This document shows positions 1 through 7,177 of a stretch of 19,324 nt of DNA, piece after piece. Source of the stretch: Methanobacterium sp. UBA8 (GTDB lineage Archaea > Methanobacteriota > Methanobacteria > Methanobacteriales > Methanobacteriaceae); assembly GCA_002509665.1 (NCBI GenBank), contig DADN01000125.1, positions 1-19,324 of the forward strand, given 5' to 3'. Position 1 is the stretch's first letter, and every line of letters starts with the position of its first letter. The position numbers were made by a program, and so were the translations under genes. Below the pieces are notes generated by a model that saw only the letters and a list, made by a program, of their open reading frames with translations, was not told the origin of the DNA and made no database searches.

Positions 1-431
1 ATAAACACGCCATATCCCTGATCTTCTGCCTTATTTTTTAAAACACCTATTACACACCGATTACAGTCAGTGCAGTGAAGACCCGTTGCATCAAGTTTTG
101 CCTCGCACTTCGGATTTCTCAAGCAGTGAGGAAGTATCAAAATCTTGTCTTTGTTATCTATTTGGTTAAATGCCTTTTCATTAACTTTATTTCTTACCTC
201 AACACCCATCTGATCAACAATTTTCTCATCCAGACCAACATTTCCAGCAAACTTTTTAAACAAACCATAAAACACATCTATAGTAAACAGGAGTAACCTG
301 GGAAAAATAAGTCTTTCCTGTTTTATAAGAATCCGTCCAAGGATAAGTGCTATAGAGAGCAGACTTAAAATAAAAATACCCGCAATAAACACTATTTGTC
401 CAAAAATGGTGTAAAATTCGTAAATTGACAT
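1..431 (-). CDS. DUF116 family membrane protein (partial, C-terminus beyond the left edge)
   Basis: A reading frame of 143 codons starts with ATG at 431 and stays open to the left edge, so the C-terminus is missing. Residues about 10-32 form one hydrophobic membrane segment. The following part carries a cysteine pattern typical of DUF116: LPHCLR with C103, then C109, C120, C123 and C126 (CTDCNRC). This pattern suggests a metal or Fe-S site facing the cytosol, which is an inference; the biochemical function of DUF116 is not established. No Shine-Dalgarno site is visible before the ATG, and a TATA-like box lies about 32 bases upstream, so the mRNA is probably leaderless or has a very short leader. 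The family match is from remembered consensus and is fairly firm. Confidence 0.85.
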   Translation of the reverse strand, partial: MSIYEFYTIFGQIVFIAGIFILSLLSIALILGRILIKQERLIFPRLLLFTIDVFYGLFKKFAGNVGLDEKIVDQMGVEVRNKVNEKAFNQIDNKDKILILPHCLRNPKCEAKLDATGLHCTDCNRCVIGVLKNKAEDQGYGVF

Positions 432-457
432 ATTGATCTAAATCTAAGTATTTTATG

Positions 458-468
458 TTATATTAAAC
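458..468 (-). promoter_or_regulatory. Putative TATA box for the DUF116 gene
   Basis: On the minus strand the sequence reads GTTTAATATAA, similar to an archaeal TATA box. Its centre is about 32 bases from the ATG at 431, which would place the transcript start only a few bases before the start codon. The match rests on position and composition in AT-rich DNA, so it is tentative. Confidence 0.35.
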
Positions 469-523
469 TAATGGTTATTAAAATCAGCTAAAAAAGAGTT
501 ATTTAGATTGGTTGTTCTTATAT

Positions 524-1009
524 TCAAAATTTTTCAATTTTGAATTTTTTAACAGTCCCTTCAACTTCAACACCATCTTTCGATGCTGTTATTTGTGTAT
601 CTGAAAGATCATCACATGCACATAATATATCCTGTTCTGGATGAGTACCCGGAACTATATTACAACTCAAATTAATACGGTCTCCTACTGCTACAACCAT
701 CGGAAGCCTTCTGGAAGTTGGATGATTTTCTGGAAGAACCACTATTGGAAAATTCATTTCTCTAAGTAAATAAAGCATACTCCTTATTCCTTTTTCTGCT
801 TTTTTACTATTTTCAAATGCAGAAACTGCAATTATATCCTCTGGCTCCAGAAAAGCAACTATCTCTTCTTTATCAGGCGTACCTATAAATATCTGCTTTT
901 TTTCTCCAGCCTTTAATATGCCCAGTTCTCCAGATTCTCCCATTAAAAATAAAATTTCCTCTCCAGTTATTCTAATGCTTCTACGTTGTCTGACTGACAT
1001 GATGGACAT
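524..1009 (-). CDS. Conserved-looking hypothetical protein, 161 aa, downstream of a zinc-ribbon gene
   Basis: I do not recognise this family. The protein is soluble, with alternating strands and helices and no membrane segment or signal peptide. It contains IFIGTPDKEE near residue 41, then IIAVSAF, FPIVVLPENHP and PMVVAVGDRINL, which look like an alpha/beta fold. Two or three cysteines sit near the C-terminus (SCNIVPG and LCACDD). The frame opens at ATG 1009, which overlaps the upstream zinc-ribbon gene by 43 bases. A second ATG at 943 (residue 23, MGESGELG) would remove the overlap, and a GGAGAGG lies rather far (14 bases) before it. The Arg-rich first 13 residues may therefore be untranslated. 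The two genes are almost certainly co-transcribed, which suggests a shared process. Function unknown. Confidence 0.75.
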   Translation of the reverse strand: MSIMSVRQRRSIRITGEEILFLMGESGELGILKAGEKKQIFIGTPDKEEIVAFLEPEDIIAVSAFENSKKAEKGIRSMLYLLREMNFPIVVLPENHPTSRRLPMVVAVGDRINLSCNIVPGTHPEQDILCACDDLSDTQITASKDGVEVEGTVKKFKIEKF

Positions 1010-1122
1010 ACTACTCTTTTTCCAATTCCTTTAAACTCGTTTCCACAATCTTTGCATCGATATCTTTTTGTTTTAAGCTTTTTCAGTTTAATATCAGCCA
1101 TTGGCCCTCCAACTGTACACAT
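967..1122 (-). CDS. Small zinc-ribbon protein (51 aa, or 44 aa from an inner ATG)
   Basis: This is a very short gene with a clear Cys4 zinc ribbon: YRCKDCGNEF followed 14 residues later by VVCPSCQSDNVE. The N-terminus is lysine-rich, which would suit binding to nucleic acid or to a protein partner. Two starts are possible. ATG 1122 has GGTGAT five bases upstream and gives MCTVGGPMADIK; ATG 1101 has GGAGG four bases upstream and gives MADIKLKK. I list the longer form because its site fits the 16S rRNA tail better. The stop codon lies inside the next gene (524-1009), so translation of the two is probably coupled. The fold is secure from the cysteine spacing; the role is unknown. Confidence 0.8.
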   Translation of the reverse strand: MCTVGGPMADIKLKKLKTKRYRCKDCGNEFKGIGKRVVCPSCQSDNVEALE

Positions 1123-1339
1123 ATTAATCACCAATTCTGCTTATGTAATCGGTATTATTTATTATTTATGATAAATCAATTCAACCCTGTTTTTCCTTAA
1201 ATTTCTAAATAACTGCCAGTTGCAGGTTAAAAAATATTATTGATAATGTATTTATGGATCAAATTAGTATGTATTAATACTAACGAAAGTTCTAATTTAA
1301 TAAATTAAAATTATTTCACAATATCAAACGGTGAGACTA

Positions 1340-3481
1340 TTGAAAAACCTTATTTTTCCATTTTCAGCAATTGTAGGTCAGGAAAACGTGAAAAAAGCAC
1401 TTATATTAAATGCTATAAATCCGGGGATCGGCGGGGTCCTTATTAAAGGAGATAAGGGTACAGGTAAAACTACCGCAGTGAGAGCACTTGCAGACCTTTT
1501 ACCCTCCCTAAAAGTCGTGAAAGGGTGCCCATTTAACTGTGATCCTGATGATGAAGAATCTGCATGTGATACATGCAAATCAGACAATGCAGAAATTGAA
1601 GAGAAAAAAATGAGAGTAGTAGAACTTCCACTTGGTTCTACAGAAGATCGTGTAGTTGGATCAATAAATATTGAAAAAGCATTAAAGGAAGGTACTCGAG
1701 CTTTAGAACCTGGAATACTGGCAGAAGCCAATAGAAATATACTTTATATTGATGAAATTAACCTTCTTGACGATAATTTAGTAGATGTCCTGTTAGATGC
1801 CGCTGCATATGGAATAAATGTCGTAGAAAGAGAGGGAATCTCTGTATCTCATCCTTCCAAATTTATACTGGTTGGAACAATGAACCCTGCCGAAGGTGAG
1901 CTCAGGCCGCAGCTTTCTGATAGAATTGGGCTGCATATCATTGTACACAGCATCATGGATATAGAAGACCGTGTTGAAATAATGGCCAGAAGAGAAGAAT
2001 TTGAAAGAGATCCTACAGCTTTTAAAAGAAAATTCGAAGTGCCGCAAAAAGAAATACTGGATAATATCTTAAATGCTAGAGATTTACTCAAGAATGTTAA
2101 TGTTTCTCCAGAACTAATGAAAATAATAGCACATGTCTGTGTTGATATGGGTGTTGATGGACACAGAGCAGATATTGCAATACTCAAAACGTCAAAAACT
2201 ATTGCTGCTTACAATAAACATTTAAAAGTTGATTACAATGATGTTGAAGAGGCTATGATGCTTGTACTTGGAGAAAGACTTCAAAAATCTTATGATCAAA
2301 AAAAGATTAAACAAAAAATGGAAAAAGCAATTTCAGATATAGAGGACGAACAAAAAGAAGATGAAGACCAAACCCAAGAAGAGCAAGATAATGATAATAC
2401 TGATGATTCAAATCCTGAAACTGAAGAAAATCAGGATGATGAAGACAGCAGCAGTGACAATCAATCCCAAGAAGAACAAAATGATGATTCTGGTAATTTA
2501 GATTCTGATATTGAAGAGAATCAGGAAGAAAATAACGAAGATAAACCCCCTGAAGAACAAGACAATGTAGGCGCTGCCCCTGCTCCTTTTGAACAGCCGG
2601 AAAATCCGGATGAAGAAAAAAAAGGAACTATGTTAAAAAGTATTGAAGAAGAAGGAACTTCTGTAGATTCCGATGATGAGGAGATTGATATAAAAAAGCT
2701 CCTTAAAATGAAGGGTAAAAAAAAGAACAGGTTGTATGGAAAGAGGGTTGATTCAAAAACTCAGAAAGGGAAGTATATAAAAAGCAGAATTCCCAAAAAT
2801 GTTTCAAATGATATTGCAATAGATGCGACTTTAAGGGCTGCTGCTATTAAATCAGACGGCAGTATCAATGTTAAAAATGAGCATATACGCCATAAAGTTA
2901 GGAAACATGGTGCAAGAGCATCAATAGCCCTCGTGGTAGATATAAGTGGATCCATGTTTTCACAAAGGAAAGCAAATAAAATTAAAGGTATTTTAAATCA
3001 GTTGATTGAAGATATTAACCGCCATAATGATAAAATAAGTGTTATTGGGTTTAAAGGTCAAGAAGCTGAAGTTATAATCCCAACAACAAGAAGAGCATCT
3101 TCTTTTAAAGAACAAGTTGATAATATACGTGTTGGAGGGACCACTCCCCTCGCAGCAGGCCTTAAAAAAGGATTAGAACTTCTTAAAAAGGAAAAAGTTA
3201 ATGATGAATTCGTTCCAATGATGCTGGTACTAACAGACGGTATGCCCAATGTAGGTATTAAAGAAGGGCCAGCTCAGGATGCCCTGAAAATTGCTGCAGA
3301 CTTAAAAGAAAATGACATACACACCATCATTGTTAATTTTGAAAGATCAGTCAAATACGGGCGAGATATGAATATGGAACTTGCACTTGCATCTGGCGGC
3401 CGCTATTATGATATAGAAGATCTTAAAAATTCAAAAAGCATTGTATCAAGGATTGTTGAGCATGAAAGATCCGTTTTGTAA
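1340..3481 (+). CDS. Fused ChlI/ChlD-type chelatase AAA+ and von Willebrand A protein
   Basis: This fuses the two motor subunits of a tetrapyrrole metal chelatase. Counting from GTG 1331: residues 1-330 are a ChlI/BchI-like AAA+ module with Walker [10 protein letters not shown] (40-48), Walker [12 protein letters not shown] (136-146), a sensor segment [13 protein letters not shown] (181-193), and the four cysteines typical of ChlI (67, 70, 79, 82). Residues about 336-455 are a strongly acidic Asp/Glu/Gln/Asn linker. Residues 525-716 are a von Willebrand A domain with the metal-site motif DISGS (537-541), GGTTP (602-606) and LTDG (635-638). Such proteins power insertion of Mg or Co by a large ChlH/CobN subunit; none is encoded nearby, so the metal here is unknown. 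I prefer TTG 1340 as start (713 aa), because the upstream GTG is part of the ribosome site GGTGA, five bases before the TTG. Confidence 0.93.
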   Translation: MKNLIFPFSAIVGQENVKKALILNAINPGIGGVLIKGDKGTGKTTAVRALADLLPSLKVVKGCPFNCDPDDEESACDTCKSDNAEIEEKKMRVVELPLGSTEDRVVGSINIEKALKEGTRALEPGILAEANRNILYIDEINLLDDNLVDVLLDAAAYGINVVEREGISVSHPSKFILVGTMNPAEGELRPQLSDRIGLHIIVHSIMDIEDRVEIMARREEFERDPTAFKRKFEVPQKEILDNILNARDLLKNVNVSPELMKIIAHVCVDMGVDGHRADIAILKTSKTIAAYNKHLKVDYNDVEEAMMLVLGERLQKSYDQKKIKQKMEKAISDIEDEQKEDEDQTQEEQDNDNTDDSNPETEENQDDEDSSSDNQSQEEQNDDSGNLDSDIEENQEENNEDKPPEEQDNVGAAPAPFEQPENPDEEKKGTMLKSIEEEGTSVDSDDEEIDIKKLLKMKGKKKNRLYGKRVDSKTQKGKYIKSRIPKNVSNDIAIDATLRAAAIKSDGSINVKNEHIRHKVRKHGARASIALVVDISGSMFSQRKANKIKGILNQLIEDINRHNDKISVIGFKGQEAEVIIPTTRRASSFKEQVDNIRVGGTTPLAAGLKKGLELLKKEKVNDEFVPMMLVLTDGMPNVGIKEGPAQDALKIAADLKENDIHTIIVNFERSVKYGRDMNMELALASGGRYYDIEDLKNSKSIVSRIVEHERSVL

Positions 3482-3513
3482 CTTACTTTAGCTATTTTTT
3501 GTATAAAACGAAA

Positions 3514-4005
3514 TTATTTTTTCATTTCTTCCAATAACTCATCTAAACGATTATACGAATCATTAACTCCTTCTTCCATACCTGACTGGAGCATTCCGTC
3601 ACGATCTTCAATCGTCAGGAAGACAGATTGCGATGTCATCTTTGTTCTGCCACCAGATAACGTCTCAAATATAGTTTTTTCAAGGATAACATGTCCTTTT
3701 TCAGGGAGCCCTTCAAATTCAAATGTACCAATAATCCTCTCCGGAGCTGCAACTTCATGATTTACCCCATGAAATGCAAACTCATTTCCTTCTGGATCTT
3801 TTTGAATATATCGCCATGAACCGCCGTTTTTCGATTCAAATGTTTCAAGACTAGTTTTAAGTCCCCTTGGCCCAATCCACTGCACATAAAGCTTCGGATC
3901 AGTAAATGCTTTAAAAAGAATTTCACGTGGCGCATTAAACTCCCTTATAATAAAAAATTCCTGTTTTCCAAGTTCTGCAATAATTTTTGTTTTATTATTT
4001 GCCAT
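3514..4005 (-). CDS. SRPBCC / AHSA1-like START-fold protein
   Basis: The 163-aa protein matches the Aha1-C-like branch of the SRPBCC (START/Bet v1) superfamily. It shows an N-terminal strand [20 protein letters not shown], then YVQWIGPRG, then GGSWRYI followed by a glycine and FHGVNHEV, a strand [12 protein letters not shown], and a C-terminal helix with [17 protein letters not shown]. This is the usual length and order for the family, which binds hydrophobic ligands in a cavity; the ligand cannot be read from sequence. The start is well supported: GGTGA lies six bases before the ATG. It converges with the chelatase gene across only 32 bases. The family is commonest in bacteria, so lateral acquisition is plausible but unproven. 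Confidence 0.9.
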   Translation of the reverse strand: MANNKTKIIAELGKQEFFIIREFNAPREILFKAFTDPKLYVQWIGPRGLKTSLETFESKNGGSWRYIQKDPEGNEFAFHGVNHEVAAPERIIGTFEFEGLPEKGHVILEKTIFETLSGGRTKMTSQSVFLTIEDRDGMLQSGMEEGVNDSYNRLDELLEEMKK

Positions 4006-4266
4006 CTGTATTCACCTTATCCTCAAGATTTTCTTTTTCTGCCAGATAATTTACAAATATACCCTTCAATTAAAGCGCTATAGTAATAATAAGTACTTCC
4101 AAAATTATAAATTTATCTTAAATAAAATCTGAATGATTTACCTAACACAACCAAATGATGGTAAATTTAATATAACAAAAAATCATAACTAGTAATGTCT
4201 TTTGTTTTTGAATAATTTAAAATAAAAATAACTATTAATTAAAATAATATTAAATGTGTTTTGAAA

Positions 4267-4773
4267 ATGAAAATCGTTGTTTATCACGCAGAAGAGTGCG
4301 ACAGAAAAAAATGTACTACAGTCAAACTTGGAAAACAGGGAAAAGTTAAAGTAGTCACAAAATTAAATCAATTACCTACCGGTGCAATTGTTTTAGATCC
4401 ATACTCCCCAAAATCATTATCTGTTGAAGATAGGGAGACAGTAATGGAAAGAGGGCTTGTAGGGCTTGATTGCTCCTGGAAAAGGTTAAATAAAGTTCCT
4501 TATAGAATAAAAACAGGTAAAAACAGCAGATCACTGCCTTTCATGATTGCTGCAAATCCCACCAATTATGGAAAGCCATGTATATTATCTACTGCTGAAG
4601 CAATTGCAGCAAGTTTTTATATAATTGGATTTAAAGATATAGCTACCGATATTATGTCGGGGTTCAAGTGGGGACCACATTTTCTAACGCTCAATGAAGA
4701 GCTTTTAGAAAGTTATTCTAAAGCTAAAAGCAGTTTAGAAGTTGTAGAAATTCAAAATGAATATATAAGTTAA
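4267..4773 (+). CDS. tsr3: Tsr3-type rRNA aminocarboxypropyltransferase (DUF367)
   Basis: Tsr3 proteins transfer the aminocarboxypropyl group of S-adenosylmethionine to a uridine-type base in the small-subunit rRNA, late in ribosome assembly. The family signature is present from ATG 4267 (168 aa): YHAEECDRKKCT (6-17), LDPYSPKSLS (43-52), GLDCSWKR (66-73), RSLPFMIAANPTNYGKP (88-104) and LSTAEAIAASFYI (107-119). The length is normal for archaeal members. A TTG at 4261 would add two residues, but homologues begin MKI, so I chose the ATG. No Shine-Dalgarno is visible, suggesting a leaderless transcript. The next gene encodes ribosomal protein L40e, so the two form a ribosome-related pair, although L40e has its own promoter. 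Confidence 0.92.
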   Translation: MKIVVYHAEECDRKKCTTVKLGKQGKVKVVTKLNQLPTGAIVLDPYSPKSLSVEDRETVMERGLVGLDCSWKRLNKVPYRIKTGKNSRSLPFMIAANPTNYGKPCILSTAEAIAASFYIIGFKDIATDIMSGFKWGPHFLTLNEELLESYSKAKSSLEVVEIQNEYIS

Positions 4774-4780
4774 AAATATA

Positions 4781-4788
4781 TTTATATA
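4781..4788 (+). promoter_or_regulatory. TATA box of the L40e gene
   Basis: TTTATATA is a textbook archaeal TATA box with an A-rich stretch before it, just after the tsr3 stop codon. Transcription would start about 25 bases downstream near 4810, giving a leader of roughly 50 bases that contains the strong AGGAGG ribosome site at 4849-4854. Confidence 0.65.
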
Positions 4789-4860
4789 AAAATAAACTAA
4801 CGAGTATATCAAGAACTCAATTTTAAACTGTGTTAAAACAGATGATAAAGGAGGCTAATA

Positions 4861-5007
4861 ATGGCTAGATTTGAAGAAGCAGAAAATAGAATATTCAATA
4901 TCAAAATATGCTTAAAATGTAACGCAAGAAACCCACCAACTGCAAAAGTATGCAGGAAGTGCGGATACAAAGGTCTAAGACCAAAAGCTAAAGAACCAAG
5001 GGGATAA
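4861..5007 (+). CDS. rpl40e: Large-subunit ribosomal protein L40e
   Basis: This 48-residue gene encodes the small basic zinc-binding ribosomal protein shared by archaea and eukaryotes; in eukaryotes it is made as a ubiquitin fusion, whereas here it stands alone as usual for archaea. The protein begins [12 protein letters not shown]. It has a Cys4 zinc finger, C17-x2-C20 and C31-x2-C34 ([10 protein letters not shown] and [12 protein letters not shown]), then a basic tail ending KEPRG. Length and residues match the family throughout. AGGAGG lies six bases before the ATG, one of the strongest ribosome sites in the window, as expected for a highly expressed gene. A separate TATA box sits at 4781-4788 and a hairpin follows at 5031-5072. 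Confidence 0.97.
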   Translation: MARFEEAENRIFNIKICLKCNARNPPTAKVCRKCGYKGLRPKAKEPRG

Positions 5008-5030
5008 CTAAATTCCTTAAAGTTCAATTT

Positions 5031-5072
5031 GGAGGTTTAAAGAAAATCGAAGATTTTCGAGGTTCTACCTCC
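5031..5072 (+). terminator. Two-tier hairpin between L40e and GGGP synthase
   Basis: An outer stem GGAGGT (5031-5036) pairs with ACCTCC (5067-5072). An inner stem GAAAATC (5042-5048) pairs with GATTTTC (5052-5058) around a GAA loop. Both stems are perfect. The structure lies upstream of the next gene's TATA box, so it most likely shapes the 3' end of the L40e mRNA. There is no U-run directly after it, so it is not a classical terminator and may instead stabilise or process the transcript. Confidence 0.5.
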
Positions 5073-5074
5073 CA

Positions 5075-5086
5075 TTTATATTTATA
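5075..5086 (+). promoter_or_regulatory. TATA box of the GGGP synthase gene
   Basis: TTTATATTTATA matches the archaeal TATA consensus. A transcript start about 25 bases downstream (near 5105) would leave a leader of only 10-25 bases, in line with the absence of a Shine-Dalgarno site before the start codon. Confidence 0.55.
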
Positions 5087-5127
5087 ACATCTATTTAACT
5101 TAATTAACTATTTTCTTGATGATACTA

Positions 5128-5865
5128 ATGAATGTCGAAAACTACATTAGAACTACACTTGAGGATCATAAATTACATTTAACACTTTTAGATCCAGAAG
5201 AGCAGAGCCCTGAAGAAGCTGTCAGAATAGCTAAAGAAGCAATTACAGGCGGCAGTGATGGGATAATGCTTGGCGGATCCACAACAGAACCTGAAGAGCT
5301 CGACGCAACTGCAAAAGCGCTGAGTGAAAATATCGATGTTCCTGTTATTCTTTTTCCAGGTAATATAAGCGGTGTAAGCAAACATGCAGATGCTATATTT
5401 TTTATGAGCCTTTTAAATTCAACAAATCCCTACTGGATAATAGGCGCTCAAGCTTTAGCAGCCCCTAACATTAAAAAAATGGGAATAGAAATTCTCCCAA
5501 TGGGATATCTTGTTATTCAACCTGGTGGAACAGTTGGATGGGTTGGAGATGCTAAATTAATCCCAAGGAACAAACCAGACTTAGCTGTAGCATATGCAAT
5601 GGCCGCAGAATGCCTTGGAATGAAACTGATCTATCTCGAAGCGGGTTCTGGAGCTAATGAACATATTCCTGAACAGATGATTGCAGCAGTCAAAAAAATG
5701 ACGGATATAATTGTAATTGTCGGAGGAGGAATACGCGATGGAGAAACAGCTGCAAAAGTTGCAAAAGCAGGTGCAGATATCGTCGTGACTGGAACTGTAG
5801 TTGAAGATAGTTCTGATGTTAAAAATAAGATTGAAGAGCTGGTTAACGGAATTAAATCAGCTTAA
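5128..5865 (+). CDS. Geranylgeranylglyceryl phosphate synthase
   Basis: This enzyme joins geranylgeranyl diphosphate to sn-glycerol-1-phosphate, forming the first ether bond of archaeal membrane lipids. It is a TIM barrel of the PcrB/GGGPS family. From ATG 5128 (245 aa) the family motifs are LTLLDPEEQSPEEA (18-31, with D22 at the Mg site), DGIMLGGSTT (44-53), FPGNISGVS (76-84), STNPYWIIGAQAL (98-110), YLEAGSGA (169-176), GGGIRDG (199-205) and TGTVVE (221-226), which together form the phosphate and prenyl pocket. It closely resembles the Methanothermobacter enzyme, which starts at the equivalent methionine. An ATG at 5119 and a TTG at 5116 are possible alternative starts. No ribosome binding site is seen. 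A U-rich tract at about 5891-5897 could end the transcript. Confidence 0.96.
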   Translation: MNVENYIRTTLEDHKLHLTLLDPEEQSPEEAVRIAKEAITGGSDGIMLGGSTTEPEELDATAKALSENIDVPVILFPGNISGVSKHADAIFFMSLLNSTNPYWIIGAQALAAPNIKKMGIEILPMGYLVIQPGGTVGWVGDAKLIPRNKPDLAVAYAMAAECLGMKLIYLEAGSGANEHIPEQMIAAVKKMTDIIVIVGGGIRDGETAAKVAKAGADIVVTGTVVEDSSDVKNKIEELVNGIKSA

Positions 5866-5890
5866 AATTATTTATTTTATTCAAATATGC

Positions 5891-5897
5891 TTTTTTT
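5891..5897 (+). terminator. U-run after GGGP synthase
   Basis: Seven T residues in a row follow the stop codon by about 25 bases, without a stem before them. Archaeal RNA polymerase can terminate on such U-runs alone. The call is modest because the whole interval is AT-rich. The rest of the gap to 6161 shows no gene, only AT-rich DNA that must contain the DUF169 promoter. Confidence 0.4.
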
Positions 5898-6161
5898 CAT
5901 AATTTTATAACAGAATCATATAATATACTAAAGTTTTATAAACCCTTTTTTCTTTTAAAATGTTATTAATATCTAAATACCACATTAATTAATATTGATT
6001 TACAATTTATTGATGTTTACTATTTTTAATTATTCAAATATGTCCATATACGTCCTTAAACTAAACAAAAATCTATATTATTCTTTACTCATATTATATT
6101 TTAAAGAGAATTTTAAATAGAAATAAATAATTTAAATAATATAATAAAAACGGTGAAAAAC

Positions 6162-6851
6162 ATGGCAGAAGGCACTTGCGAAGTAGAAGGATACGATATG
6201 ATATCAAGGGAACTTAAAGAAAAACTGGATTTAGATAAATCTCCAGTGGCAATAAAATTCATTTTAAGGGAAGAAGACATTCCAGAGGGAATAGAAAAAA
6301 TAGATGAAAATATAAGGCACTGTGAAATGGTTCAAAAGGCAGCTCAAGGCGCTGCGTTCTATGCAACAAGCGAAGAACAACTGTGTAAAGGTGGATCAGC
6401 TGCTATTGGACTTATGGAAACTCCAGAGAAGATAAAAACTGGTGAATTTTATCAAAGCTTGGGCAGATTCAAAAGTTTAGGATCTGCAAAACGTACAATG
6501 GAAGATATCCCAAAAATAGACCCTATGATGAAAGCTATAATCTATGCACCTCTCGAGAACGTTAAATTTGATCCAGATGTAATTGTAGTGATATGTAAAC
6601 CTGCTCAGGCAATGAAACTTGCTCAGGCTATGGTTTATACCCGCGGAGGAAGAGTAGAAGCAAGCTTTTCAGGAATTCAGTCAGTATGTGCTGATGCTGT
6701 GGCTGGTCCGTTCACCCAAAATACTGCTAATTTCACCCTTGGATGCAGTGGCTCAAGGAAATTTGCAGGTATAAAAGAAGAAGAAGTAATTGTGGGCATG
6801 AACGGCGAAAATATAGGGTGCGTTGTAACTGCACTTGTATCTATGAAATAA
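6162..6851 (+). CDS. DUF169 family protein
   Basis: The 229-aa protein belongs to DUF169, a family common in methanogens and anaerobes with no firmly assigned function. Recognisable segments are LDLDKSPVAIKFI (22-34), HCEMVQKAAQGAAFYAT (53-69), CKGGSAAIGL (75-84), PDVIVVICKPAQAMKLAQA (138-156) and NTANFTLGCSGSRKF (187-201). Cysteines sit at 6, 54, 75, 145, 176, 195 and 220; several fall in conserved segments and could bind metal or a cofactor, which is an inference. ATG 6162 is the better start: the upstream in-frame GTG at 6153 is part of the ribosome site GGTGA, five bases before the ATG. A 66-aa gene follows after 32 bases and is probably in the same operon. Confidence 0.9.
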   Translation: MAEGTCEVEGYDMISRELKEKLDLDKSPVAIKFILREEDIPEGIEKIDENIRHCEMVQKAAQGAAFYATSEEQLCKGGSAAIGLMETPEKIKTGEFYQSLGRFKSLGSAKRTMEDIPKIDPMMKAIIYAPLENVKFDPDVIVVICKPAQAMKLAQAMVYTRGGRVEASFSGIQSVCADAVAGPFTQNTANFTLGCSGSRKFAGIKEEEVIVGMNGENIGCVVTALVSMK

Positions 6852-6883
6852 TAACTCAATAAGTAACTGCTTAGGGGGATTAG

Positions 6884-7084
6884 ATGGCCGAAACAAAAAT
6901 ATTTGAAATATTGGATGAGGCTAAAGAACTGGATGCAAAAATGGAAAAATACAAAAATGTGGCAGATCAGGAAATGATGATGGTCTGGATGGACAACATA
7001 CTAAAACTGGTAACCAAGCTTGGAAAAGCAGAAGAAGAGCTACAGGAACGATTTGAGACGTTAGAAGACAGTTTAGAAAAATAA
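6884..7084 (+). CDS. Small acidic helical protein, 66 aa, unknown function
   Basis: I do not recognise a family. The protein is almost entirely charged and helical, with heptad-like spacing of Leu, Met and Val (ILDEAKELDAKMEKY, then ILKLVTKLGKAEEELQERF), so it probably forms a coiled coil or helical hairpin. There are no cysteines, membrane segments or signal peptide. The start is firm: GGGGGAT lies four bases before the ATG. Position 32 bases after the DUF169 gene on the same strand suggests co-expression and possibly a partner or regulatory role for it. Real-gene status is supported by the ribosome site, start-to-stop coding composition and operon position. Confidence 0.75.
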   Translation: MAETKIFEILDEAKELDAKMEKYKNVADQEMMMVWMDNILKLVTKLGKAEEELQERFETLEDSLEK

Positions 7085-7096
7085 GTGAGCTATCCT

Positions 7097-7112
7097 TATT
7101 TTTTTATTTTAA
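7097..7112 (+). terminator. U-rich terminator in the convergent gap
   Basis: A run of seven T residues followed by more T-rich sequence lies just after the 66-aa gene. The gap of 93 bases separates converging transcripts (the gene at 7178-8749 is on the minus strand). This fits U-run termination in archaea; no clear stem precedes it. Confidence 0.4.
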
Positions 7113-7177
7113 TATAAAAAAATATGGATATTTTGTACATTTTATAAAATTGACATGTTCTTAATTCATGGATCTAA

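Noticed and set aside
75..296. Plus-strand open frame of 73 codons
   Set aside because: It is antisense to the DUF116 gene, whose cysteine pattern and frame are convincing; the plus-strand product has no recognisable feature.
1331..1333. GTG as start of the chelatase protein
   Set aside because: The GTG belongs to the ribosome site GGTGA and has no ribosome site of its own; TTG 1340 is correctly spaced.
2340..2700. Repetitive-looking GAA/GAT-rich DNA inside the chelatase gene
   Set aside because: It encodes an acidic low-complexity linker with irregular spacing; not a DNA repeat array.
5879..6043. Direct repeat ATTCAAATATG occurring twice in the gap before the DUF169 gene
   Set aside because: Eleven AT-rich bases in an AT-rich gap are likely chance; no inverted ends or further copies seen.
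6153..6155. GTG as start of the DUF169 protein
   Set aside because: Same situation: it is part of GGTGA, five bases before ATG 6162.
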